DNA of 64,000 bases from Caenorhabditis remanei (Eukaryota; Nematoda; Chromadorea; Rhabditida; Rhabditidae), in assembly GCF_010183535.1 (NCBI RefSeq), contig NC_071329.1, positions 3,286,001-3,350,000 of the forward strand, read 5' to 3'. The notes beneath the pieces are model-generated. The model was not told the origin of the DNA. It ran no database searches and worked only from the letters and a program-made list of their open reading frames with translations. Both the position numbers and the translations under genes were made by a program. Below are positions 40,310-52,760 of this stretch, in pieces (the stretch's first letter is position 1; each line of letters starts with the position of its first letter).

Positions 40310-42850
40310 TGAGGTTAGGTATAGTGAGAGAGAGAAAATAGTAGTTTTTGAGAAAATATGAGTTTGAGAGCACAGTTGACAAGTTTAGAATTTCAACCTA
40401 GAGAGATAAAAAGATTTGAAAAAAGAAAAAAGAAATCATTTTTTCAATTCCTCATATCTCCCTAGGCTGGCAGCCTACGAAATTGTTGCCAACTACAAAA
40501 ATGAAGCCTAAGACCTATAAAATACAAAAAATATACATTTTGAGCAAATTGACGGGATCTCGGAGCAGGAAGATGGGGGATACGGTAGGAAGAACTAGGG
40601 TTTCTGGGCTCGAATCGTAGTGGGTCATAGTCTAGAAGCCTGGACTTCAACCTAGAGGATGTAAAGATTTGAAAAAATTACAGCCTGAAAATTTTTCAAA
40701 GCCTCGTATCTCTCCTGCGTGAAGTTTTACAAAAAAGTTGTGAACTACAGAAATGGAGTTCTAGAATTCTAGAATGCGATGCATATACTTTTTTTTGAGG
40801 TAATCGGGCTCTCAAAGTGACGTAACTCAAATTAGGCGAAATGTAGGTCCTGGGTCCTACGGTACACATGACTTTCAAACAATTAGGAATAGCAGGGTAC
40901 GGTAGCTATAGCAGCGCCGCCATCAAAACAACGCTAGAACTAGCTCTAGATCCAAAAAGCGAAGAGAAAAAAGACCTTCCCTCCCCTCCCAACTATACGA
41001 AGTTTGTGTTGTGTGAGTGTGAAGGGAGGGGCGGAGGACGCTTTTCTCCGCGACGACTGCCGCCGCCATCGTCCGCATGTGTCTGGAGCTCCCCACACAC
41101 ACATAAAAAATAGTATAGACGAGCATAAGAGGATTAGAGAAACGCGTTGGTCACAGCGCTCTCTCTCAGTACTTGCCTAGTAGTGTCTGGGGACGGGCGG
41201 AGCGGCCGGCGGGGGGGAAGGGTTGCGCAATGTGTGTGCATGTGTGTAATATAAAATTGTTGGTTGAAAGAGGAGAGAGAGGAAAGAATCTGAATCTCCT
41301 CATTATACACTCTTCGAAATCGAAATCGAAACAAATTGCCACTTTTCGACGACGGCAACGGCGGTGATTCAGAATTGGGAAGGAGAAAACGGGTCTTTCG
41401 TGTGGGATTTATGACTTTTTTCGTTTCTTGTTCCCCTCCTAGCGGATGAAATGAGAAGGGCGGAAGCACCTGAGGAAACTAGGAAACGGGAGGAGCGGTG
41501 GCCTAGAAACCCAAAAAAAAACTAGGCCGTGGACTTTCTGGAGTTTTGGACGATAGGAATTGATAACTAGGAAGGATGGGGACGGACTAGTTTTCTAAAG
41601 TGGGAAAGTTAGGCCATCAAGTGTTGGAAATGCTTCAAAACCCTAGAGTTTCGATAGTTCTTGAGTTATCAGGGATTGAATGTCTCGGTGGCCTAGAAAA
41701 CCAAACTTGGGGAAAGTTAGGTCACGGGATTTGTCTGAAGTTAGCGGAAACCCTTGTCAGGAATCAAAGTGTTATCTAGGCCACGGAAAACTCTTAAAAA
41801 TGAAGGGACTAGAAACCCGAATCTCTTGAAAAATTAGGCCATCACCCAGAGCGAGATTTAGGAATCCAAGGATACAGCTGGAAAGTTGTATATCTAGAAA
41901 GCTGGACACCTAAGGACTATGAATCAGTTTTCAGAATTAGATTAGAATCGAAACGAACCGAGATACAAAGGTTTGAGTGCGGGCGACTTTTACCGTACTT
42001 AAATGCCTCTTATCTCAAGTTACTGTAACCCTAGTAAAAACCCTGAAAACATTTTTGGGCTAGAAAAAGTGAAGTGTCACCATTAAAAACAAGAAAAATA
42101 ATGGCTAGACACCCTGCGCGCCCCCACCCAATACGAAACAGCAGAAGCATAATACTCGTTCACGAAACAATAGTCGTCGCCCAGGGCAGCCGCCCCCACC
42201 CCGAAAAATTTGCATCGAAATCGAGAGTGTTGCAAATGTCTGCGTCTCTCTCGTTTCGCATATACTCTATTCCCTTCCGATGCTATTGTCCACTCCGATT
42301 GCATCCATCGACTGGCTTTGTTTGATCAGGCAAAATGCGATTGCCCGAATTTATTTGAGGGAGGAAGAAGAAGGAGGAGGAGACATTTGAAACAGTCATG
42401 TAGAAATAAATGTGGAAATGCAAAAGACCACGCATTGTATTGTGGGAGGGGTGGGGAAAGGAGAGAAAGTTGAAGAATGGCTTACATTGGGAAGGCGTGG
42501 CGCCTCTGGTCCTCTCAAAAGAATCTTGAATAGAGCAAGAAGAGCTCTATATTTTTGTAGCGGACCACCTTTTCGCAAGATTTCATCTTAAAGAGATACA
42601 ACTCGATTCAAACTCAAGATAAGCTGAAAAATATATCAAAAGGTAGATTACAGAGAGTTCTAAGTCACTGATCTCCTGCCATAGCCGAAAAGTTATTCTA
42701 GCTCGGCTTATCTATCCGCCATCCGACGGTCAGAGAATGTCTGAGACATAGAACTCGTAGTCTTCTTCATTTTGATGCCAAGGATATGGCTAAAGTTCCA
42801 CAAAGTCGTCAAACTCGGCCGGAAGGTTCAGATAGACGGCGGACGCACAG
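40310..42850. other. Long stretch without a supported gene
   Basis: Mixed sequence: two related blocks near 40440-40530 and 40690-40760 (CTCGTATCTCTCC, GTTGTGAACTACAGAAATGG), a GC-rich patch near 41020-41240, and a stretch near 41500-41860 full of CTAGGCC and CTAGAAACCC words. Short frames exist, but none has a splice context or a recognisable domain. Confidence 0.4.
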
Positions 42851-42856
42851 GTCATA

Positions 42857-43308
42857 CAGTACCGTCCAAAAGGTTGTAAACTTTGACCGTTTTCAGTTGA
42901 AATTGCTCAACTTTGAGAGTGTAGCATTGTAATTCTGATTGTTCAATCAAGTAAATTTTTAATGAATTATACAGATCAAAGGTATAGCTTCATTTTTGTA
43001 GTTGACAACTTTTTTGTACGGACACTCCCTAGCAAGTTACATATCGACAAAGTAATTTCTCCCTCAAATTGACCAATTTCAGTGCAAAATAATGCAATTC
43101 TTGAGCTGCCGTCTTAAAATGGCCTTAACTCTCTAGGGAGCGTCCGTACAAAAAAGTTGACAACTACAAAAATGGAGCTCTACCTTTGTTCTGTATAATT
43201 CATTAAAAATTTTACTTGATTGAACAATCAGTATTACCATGACACACTCTCAAAGTTGGCCAATTTCAACAGAAAAGGCCAAAGTTTACAACCTTTTGGA
43301 CGGTACTG
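42857..43308. mobile_element. Tc1/mariner-type MITE, family D (CAGTACCGTCCAAAAGGTTG ends)
   Basis: 452 bases, inverted ends CAGTACCGTCCAAAAGGTTG, flanked by TA on both sides. The arms contain TAGTTGACAACTTTTTTGTA. A sibling is at 58911-59484. Confidence 0.78.
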
Positions 43309-43510
43309 TATAAGCATCCGTGCTATAGGATAATTATCACTAAATTCAAATTGGTGTCCACGTTACAAAACGCGGTTTAGCTGAGCAGCGACTCAATTAA
43401 CAGCCTGTCAAATGGTCTGCAAACATAGAACTCGTCGAGATCTACATTTTAGTATGTTTTACAGCTTATAACATTAAGTTTGAAGCAATTATTTCGGCGG
43501 CACAGTTCTT

Positions 43511-43702
43511 ACAACCGCGCCCCGTCGCAAACGAGAGAGTATCGGTGGAGAGACGCAGAGTTTCACGATTTTTGATCTATTCTCGTAATTTTCATGAAAA
43601 ATGCGTGAATAGGTAAAAACGGTGAAAATCTGTGTCGGCGCGAGAAAAAAACTCTGCGTCTCTCTCGCCGATACTCTCTCGTTCGCGGTGGGACGCGCTT
43701 GT
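43511..43702. mobile_element. Foldback MITE family A copy upstream of the C2CH gene
   Basis: ACAACCGCGCCCCGTCGCAA mirrored by TTCGCGGTGGGACGCGCTTG, with AACGAGAGAGTATCGG arms. Confidence 0.7.
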
Positions 43703-44056
43703 AAGAGCGGTAGACTGCTAATAGATATGTATGTAATATGTAAAAGATAACTGATTTGTATTATATAAAAATTTCAGAAATTTCAGACGGTCATCTTCAG
43801 AAGTTGTAAATCAGAACGACGTCATTCATAATTTGTGTCATAAACGTTATTTTCCCCTTGTGTATAATTGCCAATTAGCAGATAATAAATATTTTATTTT
43901 ATCTAATTTATAATTGGTTCATCATAATTGTGTTAATTATCACTATTCATATATCTTTTCTTGTCACGGAAACCGCGCTCCACGGCTAAATGGGATCGTC
44001 GAGCATGCGGTTTTCAGCCGCGACGCACACGCAACGCAACTCCAATTTTCAGAAGA

Positions 44057-47000
44057 ATGACACCATCAAAAGGAGCGAATTTTCTGGAGAAAAAGAACAA
44101 GTTGGAGTCGTTGGTTTCGCGTTTTCCACAGAAACGGAATAGTGTCATTCCCGGTGCTGAGGAGGAAGATCCTCCGCCAAAAAAGGAATTTGAAGTGAAA
44201 ATAGAGGTAAAAACTCAAGAAAAACTTTTTTTAGAAAATTTTTGACCTAAAAAACTGTAAAATTCGAAAAAAAACTTCAAAAAATCAAATTTTCAGCGAA
44301 AAATCTCAAATTTTCAGCGAAAAATGTCAAATTTTCAGCTAAAATTCACAAATTTTCAGTCAAAATTCACAAATTTTCAGCCAAAGTTGGCAAAATTTCA
44401 GCCAAAATTCTCAAAATTTCAGCCAAAATTCTCAAAATTTCAGCCAAAGTTGGCAAATTTTTAGTCAAAATTCACAAATTTTTATTCTAAATTGCACGGT
44501 CTCCCATACGGCGAAAAAGAACTGCAAGGAACGTGAAGGCGATTTTTTCACGTTTTAATTCAATTCTTTTATTTTTTGCACTGAAAATTCAGTTTTTCGG
44601 GTTTTTAGACGGCGCAATTGATGAAAAAAGGTCCCGTCCTACAGAATTGTAGAAAATAAAATGGTCTATCTCATGAGCCAGAAAACGTGAAATTTGGTCT
44701 GAAATCCATTTTTTCTATACAGAAAAACTGATTTTCAGAATATTGCGTATAACTTTTTTGGTAGAAAACATTTTCTAATAAAACTTGCACATAATGTTTC
44801 TGAGGATTCTCCAAAACTGTTACAATTTTTTTGAAAAAAAATATCGGATGAAATGGCAGAAAATCTCAATATTCTGAAAATCAGTTTTTCTGTATAGAAA
44901 AAGTGAATTTTAGACCAAATTTCACGTTTTCTGGCTCATGAGATAGAGCATTTTATTTTCTACAATTCTGTAGGACGGGACCTTTTTTCATCCATTGCGC
45001 CGTCTAAAAACCTGAAAAAACTGAATTTTCAGTGCAAAAAATAAAAGAATTGAATTAAAACGTGAAAAAATCGCCTTCACGTTCCTTGCAGTTCTTTTTC
45101 GCCGTATGGGAGACCGTGAATTGGCAAATTTTCAGCGAAAAATGTCAAATTTTCAGCCAAAATTCATAAAATTTCAGCCTAAATTTATAAATTTTCAGCC
45201 AAAATTCACAAATTTTCAGCCAAAATTCTCTAATTTTCAGCCAAAATTCTCAAATTTTCAGCCAGAAGATGTTCCCCCTCGACCAAAAGAACCAAAAATC
45301 GAGATTGATGAATTCGCCGTCACGACCACTCTGATTGAACCAAAAGAGGAGCCATTTGATGACTATGGCGAGCAATTTGCTACCGATGACTTGGCATTTC
45401 GATATTTAAATTATGACTCGTTTTTACCTGAAAATCCGCCGAAAATTGAGATAGAGCCACCAGATGACGTCGATTTTAAGACGGATATACTAGAATATGG
45501 CGACTACCAAATCGAAGAAATCCCAACCAAAAATCAAGAAGAAGACTATTGGAAGAATCCAAGGAATAAGCACACTTATAGCCTCCGAGAACATCCAAAA
45601 GTCAAGAATTACCCAGAATATTTATCAGGAGAAAACATGGAAACTATCGATAACAGTAGTCAGCCATCGACGTCATCAGAAGCGTATAGAACTGAATATA
45701 TTGTTGAATCCGAAGAGATTTTGGTTCCGCCTACCACGTAATTCACATTTCATTTTATTAGCTGTCCACCACTTTTGCAACTGCGCTCCACCGCAAACGA
45801 GAGAGAGAGAGAGTATCGGCGAGTGAGACGCAGAGTTTTTTGAGCTATTTTTGCTTTTTTCCAAAACAATTTACGAAAATAACTTTTTCAAAACAGCAAA
45901 AATAGGTCAAAAACTGTGAAAATCTGTGTCGACGCCAGCAAAAAAGAAGAAAAAACTCTGCGTCTCTCACTGATACTCTCTCGTTTGCGGTGGAGCGCAG
46001 TTGTAATAAAAATGCAAAACGCAAACCGCGAATTCTCTGCCCGAAAATGAAAAAAAAAAGCGAAAAAATTAAGAAAATCTTAAAATTTTTATCGAAAAAT
46101 TTGAGGAAATTGCATGTTTTTATACAAATTATTAAAACAATTCGACATTTCTGCCAAAAAAGTACGAAATCCTGTTAAAATTTCAGCCAAAAATGGGGAA
46201 AAATGCTCGTTTCCGAGAAAATTGAAAAAATTTGAAGATATTTTTCGAATTCCACTGTCTTCTACATATTTTTATATCCATATCCATATTCCTGAAATCC
46301 CCTTTATAAAATTCTCATTTTCACTCAAAATATTACGGTAACACTCGTTCCCAGCTGTGTTGAATCACGATGGCCGAGTTTACAGCTCTTTCAACTGCGC
46401 TCCACCGAAATCCGCTTGAAAATGTCTCTTTTTCTCTAAGTCTCTCATTTTCGCACTCAAGGCTTCGGTAGAGCACGATTGTAGGAAGCGTGCCATGCTT
46501 ACAGAGATTACTATAGAAAACTGAACTGTGGCAAATGCGCTCTAATAATAATCTTGTGAAAATAACAGTTTTTCACTGGAAAACTGACATTTTCATAAGA
46601 TTATGAATAGAGCGCATTTAGTCACGCGTAGGGGGAACCTATGCCCAAATTTTTAGCAATTTTTGAAAAATGTCTAAATTTTCGAAATTTGATATTCAGG
46701 ACTGTCTTTTAATACAGATTTCAATGCATATGCTAATTTTAACCATTTTCAGAGGAGGCAGACGATGCACTCTATGTTTCAACGTGCAACATCTCGGGAA
46801 CACGAGAACAGTTTCAGTTAAAAACGATACGATGGTCCTGTTGGTTCCACGAGTGCTCCAAGGTCATATTAGTATAGATCAAGCGAAACATATGCTGAAA
46901 AAAAGAACGCATGTTGTATGTCGAAACCATTTCAAAGACACCGTCGACACACTTTGCACGTATCTGAGTATCGAATCGTCGGATCAATTTTCCAGTGCAC

Positions 47001-50000
47001 CGCCCGAGTTATTAGTGAATATTGTGAACGAACTTTGTCCGGATGTTGGATATGAAGGATTCCAGAATTTGATCCATAAATTTGATGTGAAGAACAGAAA
47101 AGTCAAAGAAGTGGTTCGTATTGAAAATATTCCGAAAGTGAAAAGTAATCGTGGCAGGTGAGTAACATTGAAATCGCCGTGAGTTATGCACCAGAGCTGT
47201 GCGGAAGTGAAATTTCCTTATCCGGAAGTCGGAAGTGAATTTCCTTATCCGGAAGTCGGAAGTCGGAAGTAGATTTTTTCGCAACGATTCAAAAACTCCT
47301 AGAAAAAGTTCATAAAATTCGCGAAAATCAGTGGAAAACTAGTTTTTGGCTGAAGAAAAACCTATTTTCTGTCCTTTTAGACCATTTTTCCATGCATTTT
47401 TGCGAAATGCGCTTTTCGAAAATTCCACAGTTATGGAATGAAGGAAGTCGGAAGTAAAATTCCTTATCCGGAAGTCGGAAGTGATTTTTGTTATCCGGAA
47501 GTCGGAATTCCGCGCAAGTCTGTTGTGCGGAATTCCTTCGACTTCCGACTTCCGTGTAAAATGTTCACAAAATGTTCGAATTTTCGATGAAATTCTGTTA
47601 AAAAACGAAGCCAAAATTCTTTCGCTTGAAAAATTTTCCTTAAATTGAAATTTTCAAAATTTCACTTCCGTTTTCCGACTTCCTTTTTGAAAATTTCCAT
47701 ACTTGGAATGGTCCGGGCCGCGAAATTTAGGCCCGGCTGGAAGGCCCGATTATTTGGCGCAAAAATTCTAATTTTTTTCGATTTTTTGAATGTTTTTTTG
47801 CGAAAAAGTCAAATTTTCTACTATCATTCAAAATCAAAAGAATTTCTGAAAAGTCGTCAAAAAAGTTCCAAAGCCTTGATACATTTTACTTCCGTTTTCC
47901 GACTTCCGACTTCCTTTCCCACAAAAACTACTGCCGCACTCCTCTGTTATGCCCACAAATTCCCAAAATCTTATGAAAGAAATTGATTCCAGAAAACCGA
48001 AAGAGAAAACCGAAAAACCGCCAAAAATGGATCACTATTGCTCACTATGCTCAAAGGGTCAAGAACTACCAGCGATGCAAGAAGTGCCGAATGCAAATCA
48101 CGTATTGGTTATAATAGTCGGATGTATCATCCGCCAAAAGTACACCATTGCTCAGGCTCAAATTTTCTTGCAACTCGTCGAAAAGTGCTATATCTGTCAT
48201 GTGCACTTCGCAGAGGCTTCCAAAGAGATTTGCAAATATTTCGAAATTGGCGGATTAATGGATATTAATTCGTGTAAGCTGGAACTGCTGACCGAGTTGA
48301 TGCCTATTGTGAAAAGCTTATTCCCGGCGTATACATCGGCTAAATTTCAATTAACTGTCGGCAGCTTCTATGAGCAGTACAAGGGGATTATTGAAGGGGT
48401 GAGGGATTTTTGGCCCATAATCCAAAGGTACATCGAAAAAGGGTACATTGTGATCAGACGTAATTCGAGGAACATATTACTGCTGTTTTCAGAGAGATAT
48501 TAAGATTTAGCATTTTAGAAGATGTTTGAATCAATTATGGAAACTCCAATATGATCATCTTCCAAATGTTTGTTGGAGTAGTTTTTATTCTCTCTGAAAA
48601 CCGCAATTGAACTCCTTCTGTGAAGAATTTCTCGAAATTTGATGAAAACTGTGAGAATTCTGAAATTTTATGAAAATTCTGACTCGATGTACCCTCTGAT
48701 TCAATGTACCCTTTTTCGATGTACCCTTGAATTATGGGCCCCTCACTCAAGATTCTCTTTCAGTTCATCACTGAAAACGTAAAAGTCGAGCCACCAGAAG
48801 AATCAGAGAAACCAGATACCACCGCTTACAAAACAGGAATATCTGAAGTTCTCGAACTGCAGAAAAAAGGATTCTGCACTCTAACGAATCCGAATGACGC
48901 GTATTTGATGACCGTTCAGTATGTGTTGTTGATTTTCAGCATACTTACAAACCGGGCCGGCGCGTAACTCACGTCAAACTCAATATTATGAGCTGAAAAA
49001 TATACTAAAATGTAGATTTCGACCGTGATCTACTGGCTATTCGTTAATGTGCCGCCGCGGGCCGCGAAAAAGTGCCGAAAAATGCGAAAATGGCCAAAAA
49101 AGCCATTCTAGCCCGGCCCGCGGCACATTAACGAATTGCCATCCGGCCCGTAGTGGGTCACGGACATATAACTCGTCGTGATCTGGCCTATAATCCAAGG
49201 GTACATCGAAAAATGGTACATCGTGATCATATGGTACATTGAATCGGAGGGTACAGTGAATCTTAGGGTACGTCGAGGAGCTGTGATCATAGGGTACTGT
49301 CGAGTCAGAATTTTCATGAAATTTCAGAAGTCTCACAGGATTCATCAAATTTTGAGCAAAGCTTTGAAGACGTAATGCAATATGATCATATTGGAGTTTC
49401 TATAATTGATTCAAGCACCTTCTTAAATGCTAAATCTTATTATGTCATCCTTCTGAAAACAGCAGTAATATGTTCCTCGAATTACGCTTTTCTCAAAATT
49501 TGATGAATCCTGTGAGACTTGTGAAATTTTATGAAAATTCTGACTCGATGTACCCTATGATAACCCCATGGATGTACCCCATGATCATAGGTTCTCGATG
49601 TACCCTAAGATTCACTGTACCCTTCGATTCACTGTACCCTATAATCAAATTTTTCATAGATGTACCCTTGGATTATGGGCCTCGATATCTACATTTTAGT
49701 ATATTTTTCAGCTCATAATATCGACTTTCAAGCGAGTTACGCGCCGGCCCGGTTTGCAGCCCTTGAAACATCATATCTATTTCAGAAAATACAAACACGG
49801 GATATATATCGATTTCACTCAATGCACACTATGCTTAAAACTGAAAAGTCGTACGGAGCTGAGAAAAGTGTGCAATGGAGATCGTCTGGTGATAAGTGTT
49901 GGATACGTGCTGCTCGAAAAGTTCACCGTGACTCAAATTCAAACACGGATGCACAAAAAAGAGAACATTGTGTGTCATTCTCACTTTGCGGATGCATTTC

Positions 50001-50188
50001 AAGCGATTTTGAATAATTTGAATGTTGATAGTATTGTTGATGTTCCAAAAAGTCCCATAGATCGTAAAGAACATGTGATGACAACTGTCAGTGCGTTGAG
50101 TTCTTCATCTCAGAACTCTCATAACGCATTTTTTAGTATTTTGGATAAGTTCTACGCTCAAAATGCTGATATCGTCAGTATTGAATAG
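44057..50188 (+). CDS. Protein with three C2CH zinc-finger-like modules (LIN-15A/THAP-like)
   Basis: Exons 44057-44206, 45262-45737, 46753-47157, 47993-48398, 48764-48918, 49786-50188 (1995 nt, 664 aa). The ATG lies 5 bases after a TTTTCAG acceptor, which suggests SL trans-splicing. The first about 209 residues are acidic, Pro-rich and probably disordered. Three related modules follow, each C-x2-C, about 48 residues, then C-x2-H-F: C214/C217...C265/H268, C360/C363...C412/H415, C544/C547...C594/H597. The shared core reads CTLC...VCHSHF with a hydrophobic VLLVPRVL-like helix. C2CH with this spacing is described for THAP fingers and for LIN-15A/LIN-56, so a chromatin or DNA-binding role is likely (inference). 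AATAAA follows at about 50228. Introns are packed with MITEs and a splice-acceptor minisatellite. Confidence 0.85.
44290..44480 (+). repeat. Acceptor-like minisatellite AAATTTTCAGCC, left part
   Basis: About nine units of 20-22 bases, each ending in ATTTTCAG or ATTTCAG, in intron 1 of the C2CH gene. A foldback element splits the array. Confidence 0.8.
44495..45118. mobile_element. Long palindromic MITE with 5-bp TSD AATTG
   Basis: Arms of about 260 bases (CACGGTCTCCCATACGGCGA and complement) around a loop of about 100 bases. Flanked by AATTG at 44490-44494 and 45119-45123. Inserted in the middle of the acceptor-like minisatellite. No coding capacity. Confidence 0.85.
45122..45261 (+). repeat. 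Acceptor-like minisatellite, right part, open in frame with exon 2
   Basis: Seven 21-base units (AATTTTCAGCCAAAATTC type). Each supplies a TTTTCAG acceptor and, read in the exon 2 frame, encodes NFQPKFS repeats. Exon 2 may therefore start at several alternative acceptors 21 bases apart. Confidence 0.8.
45777..46004. mobile_element. Foldback MITE family A copy, C2CH gene intron 2
   Basis: GCAACTGCGCTCCACCGCAA mirrored by TTGCGGTGGAGCGCAGTTG. Confidence 0.75.
46515..46625. repeat. Short foldback around GAATAGAGCGCATTT
   Basis: AAATGCGCTCTA...ATCTT mirrored by AAGAT...TAGAGCGCATTTA in intron 2 of the C2CH gene. Confidence 0.6.
47192..47522. mobile_element. MITE family C relative, C2CH gene intron 3
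   Basis: CAGAGCTGTGCGGAAGTG start and TCCGCGCAAGTCTG end, with GGAAGTCGGAAGTC words in between. Decayed. Confidence 0.5.
48408..48750. mobile_element. Foldback MITE (GGCCCATAATCCAAAGGTAC ends), C2CH gene intron 4
   Basis: The left end GGCCCATAATCCAAAGGTAC is mirrored by TGTACCCTTGAATTATGGGC. A close relative is at 49187-49682 in the next intron. Confidence 0.7.
48940..49758. mobile_element. MITE family B interrupted by a second MITE
   Basis: Outer ends CATACTTACAAACCGGGCCG and GGCCCGGTTTGCA. Inside, the GGCCTATAATCCAAGGGTAC foldback (49187-49682) splits the TCGTCGTGATCT/CTCGATATCTACATTTT block. Nested insertion within intron 5 of the C2CH gene. Confidence 0.7.
49187..49682. mobile_element. 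Inner nested foldback MITE (GGCC.ATAATCCAAGGGTAC ends)
   Basis: Starts GGCCTATAATCCAAGGGTAC and ends TGTACCCTTGGATTATGGGC. Interior shared with 48408-48750. Confidence 0.7.
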
Positions 50189-50379
50189 TGCGTTTCTTTA
50201 TTATTTTGGAATTTTCTATTTCCGGTTAATAAATTTTATTTTTTATATGTTTTGCAGATTAATCAATGGTTTAAAACATTAATTTTGAAAACCGCGCCGA
50301 AATTTTTGCTGATTTCAGCGGAGTGAGGTTGATTTTACTACAGATCCCGTGCGGTCTCCTCCTTTTTTGAATTTTTTCC

Positions 50380-51903
50380 CTAAAATGTTGGAATTTTTGA
50401 CTATACTTCAGAATTCAATCAAAAGCTAGTTATGCATCAAAAATTGAAATTTTTAATGTGAAATTTCAAAAAATTTGGTAAAAACGGGTCAGTTTTGAAG
50501 CCGGGCTTGAAAATTCTCTACCGGCCGGGCCTTAAATTTGCAAGTATGTTTTTTTCGAAATTATGAAAATGACGGCAATAAGACAAAGTTAATTAGTTGT
50601 AATTAGAGTAACGTGTCGATCGCTATGATCATCGATAGAGTCGACGATAATCGGTAAAATCATGTCGATTTGATCAAACTTTAGTTTAGTCGATGACCAA
50701 AAAATGAGTCGAGACTCGACGATAATCAAAAAGTCATGATTATCATCTCTAAATTATCGATGACTATCGACGATCATGATCACTCATGATTATCGACAAT
50801 TTATCGACCGGCGATTATCGATAGTCGGTCGACGATTATCGACGATAATGAGCAAAAATAAAAGACTCCGGAAACGGTTTTAAATGGCTCAAACTGGTCA
50901 AAAATGGTGTTTTGATAGTCTTGTAAGAGTCCTCTATTGATTCCATAAAAAAAAAAATTTAAAAATGAAAGAAAATTTTTCAGAAATCTATCAAAACACC
51001 ATTTTTGACCAGTTTGAGCCATTTAAAACCGTTTCCGGAGTCTTTTATTTTTGCTCATTATCGTCGATAATCGCCGATCGCCGCGACGATCGACGATTAT
51101 CGATAATCGTCGACCGACTATCGATAATCGCCGGTCGATAAATTATCGATAATCACCAGTGATCATGATCGTCGATAGTCATCGATAATTTTGAGGCGAT
51201 AATCATGACTTTTTGTTTATCGTCGAGTCGCGATTCATTTTCTAGTCATCGACTCGACCACCTATCGACTGTGATCTATCAATTTTCGATTCAAAAATCA
51301 TCGAAAATTTGGTCGACACGTTACTCTAGTAGTAATTAAGGTATAACTACCCTTCGAGCATTTTGGGATGTTTTTAGGGATTTTAGACATTTTTTGGCAT
51401 TTTAGACCAAGTTTTTAGACCAAGTTAATTTGAGGTATAACTACCATTCGAGCATTTTGGAATTTTTTATGTTCGATGGGTAGTTATACCTCAAATACAA
51501 CTAATTAACTTTGTCTTAAATCCCTAAAAAATACCAAAATTCTCGAATTGTAGTTATACCTTCAATACAACTAATTAACTTTATCTAATTGCCTTCAATT
51601 TCATAATTTCGAAAAAAATCATACTTGCTAATTTAAGGCCCGACAAGGCCTTTAAGCCCGGCTTCGAAAAATGACCCTTTTTTACCAAATGTTTTGAATT
51701 TTTTCGAAATTTTACATTAAAAATTTCAATGCATAACTAGATTTCGATTGAATTCTAAAGTATAGTCAAAAATTCGGTATTTTTGAGAAATTAATTCAAA
51801 ATTTCGTTCAAAATTTCAGTTCAAATTTTTCAGCCGGGGATTCGGGCCGGGGCGGGGCCGTCAAAATTCTTGTCACGGCTCGCCCCGGCCCGTTGCAAGT
51901 ATG
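50380..51903. repeat. Multiply nested foldback downstream of the C2CH gene
   Basis: At least three layers. Outer: GACTATACTTCAGAATTC...GAATTCTAAAGTATAGTC with a GGCCGGGCC patch. Middle: ACAAAGTTAATTAGTTG...CAACTAATTAACTTTG. Inner: GAGTAACGTGTCGA (about 50606)...TCGACACGTTACTC (about 51327), which itself is full of ATCGATAATCGTCGAC palindromes. No coding sequence. Confidence 0.75.
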
Positions 51904-52507
51904 GTCACTGCTCCCTTCCTTAAACAAGTTCAAAAACTCGAGTTCAAACTTTGATTTTTTTTGAAGTTTAATAACATCTGGAAGTCGTTCAACCAGTAAC
52001 ACATGGGCGGAACATTTCCCAGAAATTCCCCCGATTTTTCACTCAATCGCTTCGAAATCTTGATCCACAGCTCGTCTTGAGCACAAAAAAACCGAAAATA
52101 AATTGAAGAGTACTGGCTGAGTGACTATTGACGGTAAACAAAAATAAAAACACACTTACGGACAGAGAGAGAGATAAATAAATGGATGGATGGGAATATA
52201 CGAATTGGAAATGAGAGGAAGAGAAAACAAATTGAATATATTATAGAAGAAGATAACAAAAACAAAAACAAAAATATTTTTTCAAAAATAGGGGACGAGG
52301 GCGAAGACAAATCTACAGTAATCTTTCCATGAGATCAAGGAATTCTTGTGAAAATTGATAAAATTTGAGTTCCCATCACGGTTTTTCTGAATATCTTAAA
52401 TTATCTTTTGGGTAGAAATTTTTTTCGAAAATATGCTTGGTTTGACAGAGATCCACGATGTCGGGAAGGGTTCAATTTATTTAAATTTTCGGTATGTTAT
52501 AAATCAT

Positions 52508-52760
52508 ACTTGCAAATCGGCCCGGCTCGTAACTCGCGTCAAACTCAATATTAAGAGCTGAAAAATATACCAAAATGCAGATCTCGACGAGTTCTATGCC
52601 TGTGACCTACTACGGGCCGAATGGGTTTTCGTTGATGTGCCGCACGCCGGGCTAGAATGGCTTTTTTGGCCATTTTCGCGTTTTTTGGCACTTTTTCCGT
52701 AGTAGGACACGGACATAGAACTCGTCGAGATCTGCATTTTGGTATATTTTTCAGCTTAAC
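52508..52760. mobile_element. MITE family B fragment
   Basis: CATACTTGCAAATCGGCCCG left end, GAGTTCTATGCC and AGATCTGCATTTTGG core words. The right end is lost. Confidence 0.6.

Noticed and set aside
41134..41469. 111-codon minus-strand ORF
   Set aside because: Low-complexity composition, no splice sites, no recognisable domain.
45106..45261. ATG-initiated extension of C2CH exon 2 starting at 45106
   Set aside because: The ATG lies in the inverted end of the palindromic MITE. The extension is repeat sequence; only the part from 45262 is firm exon.
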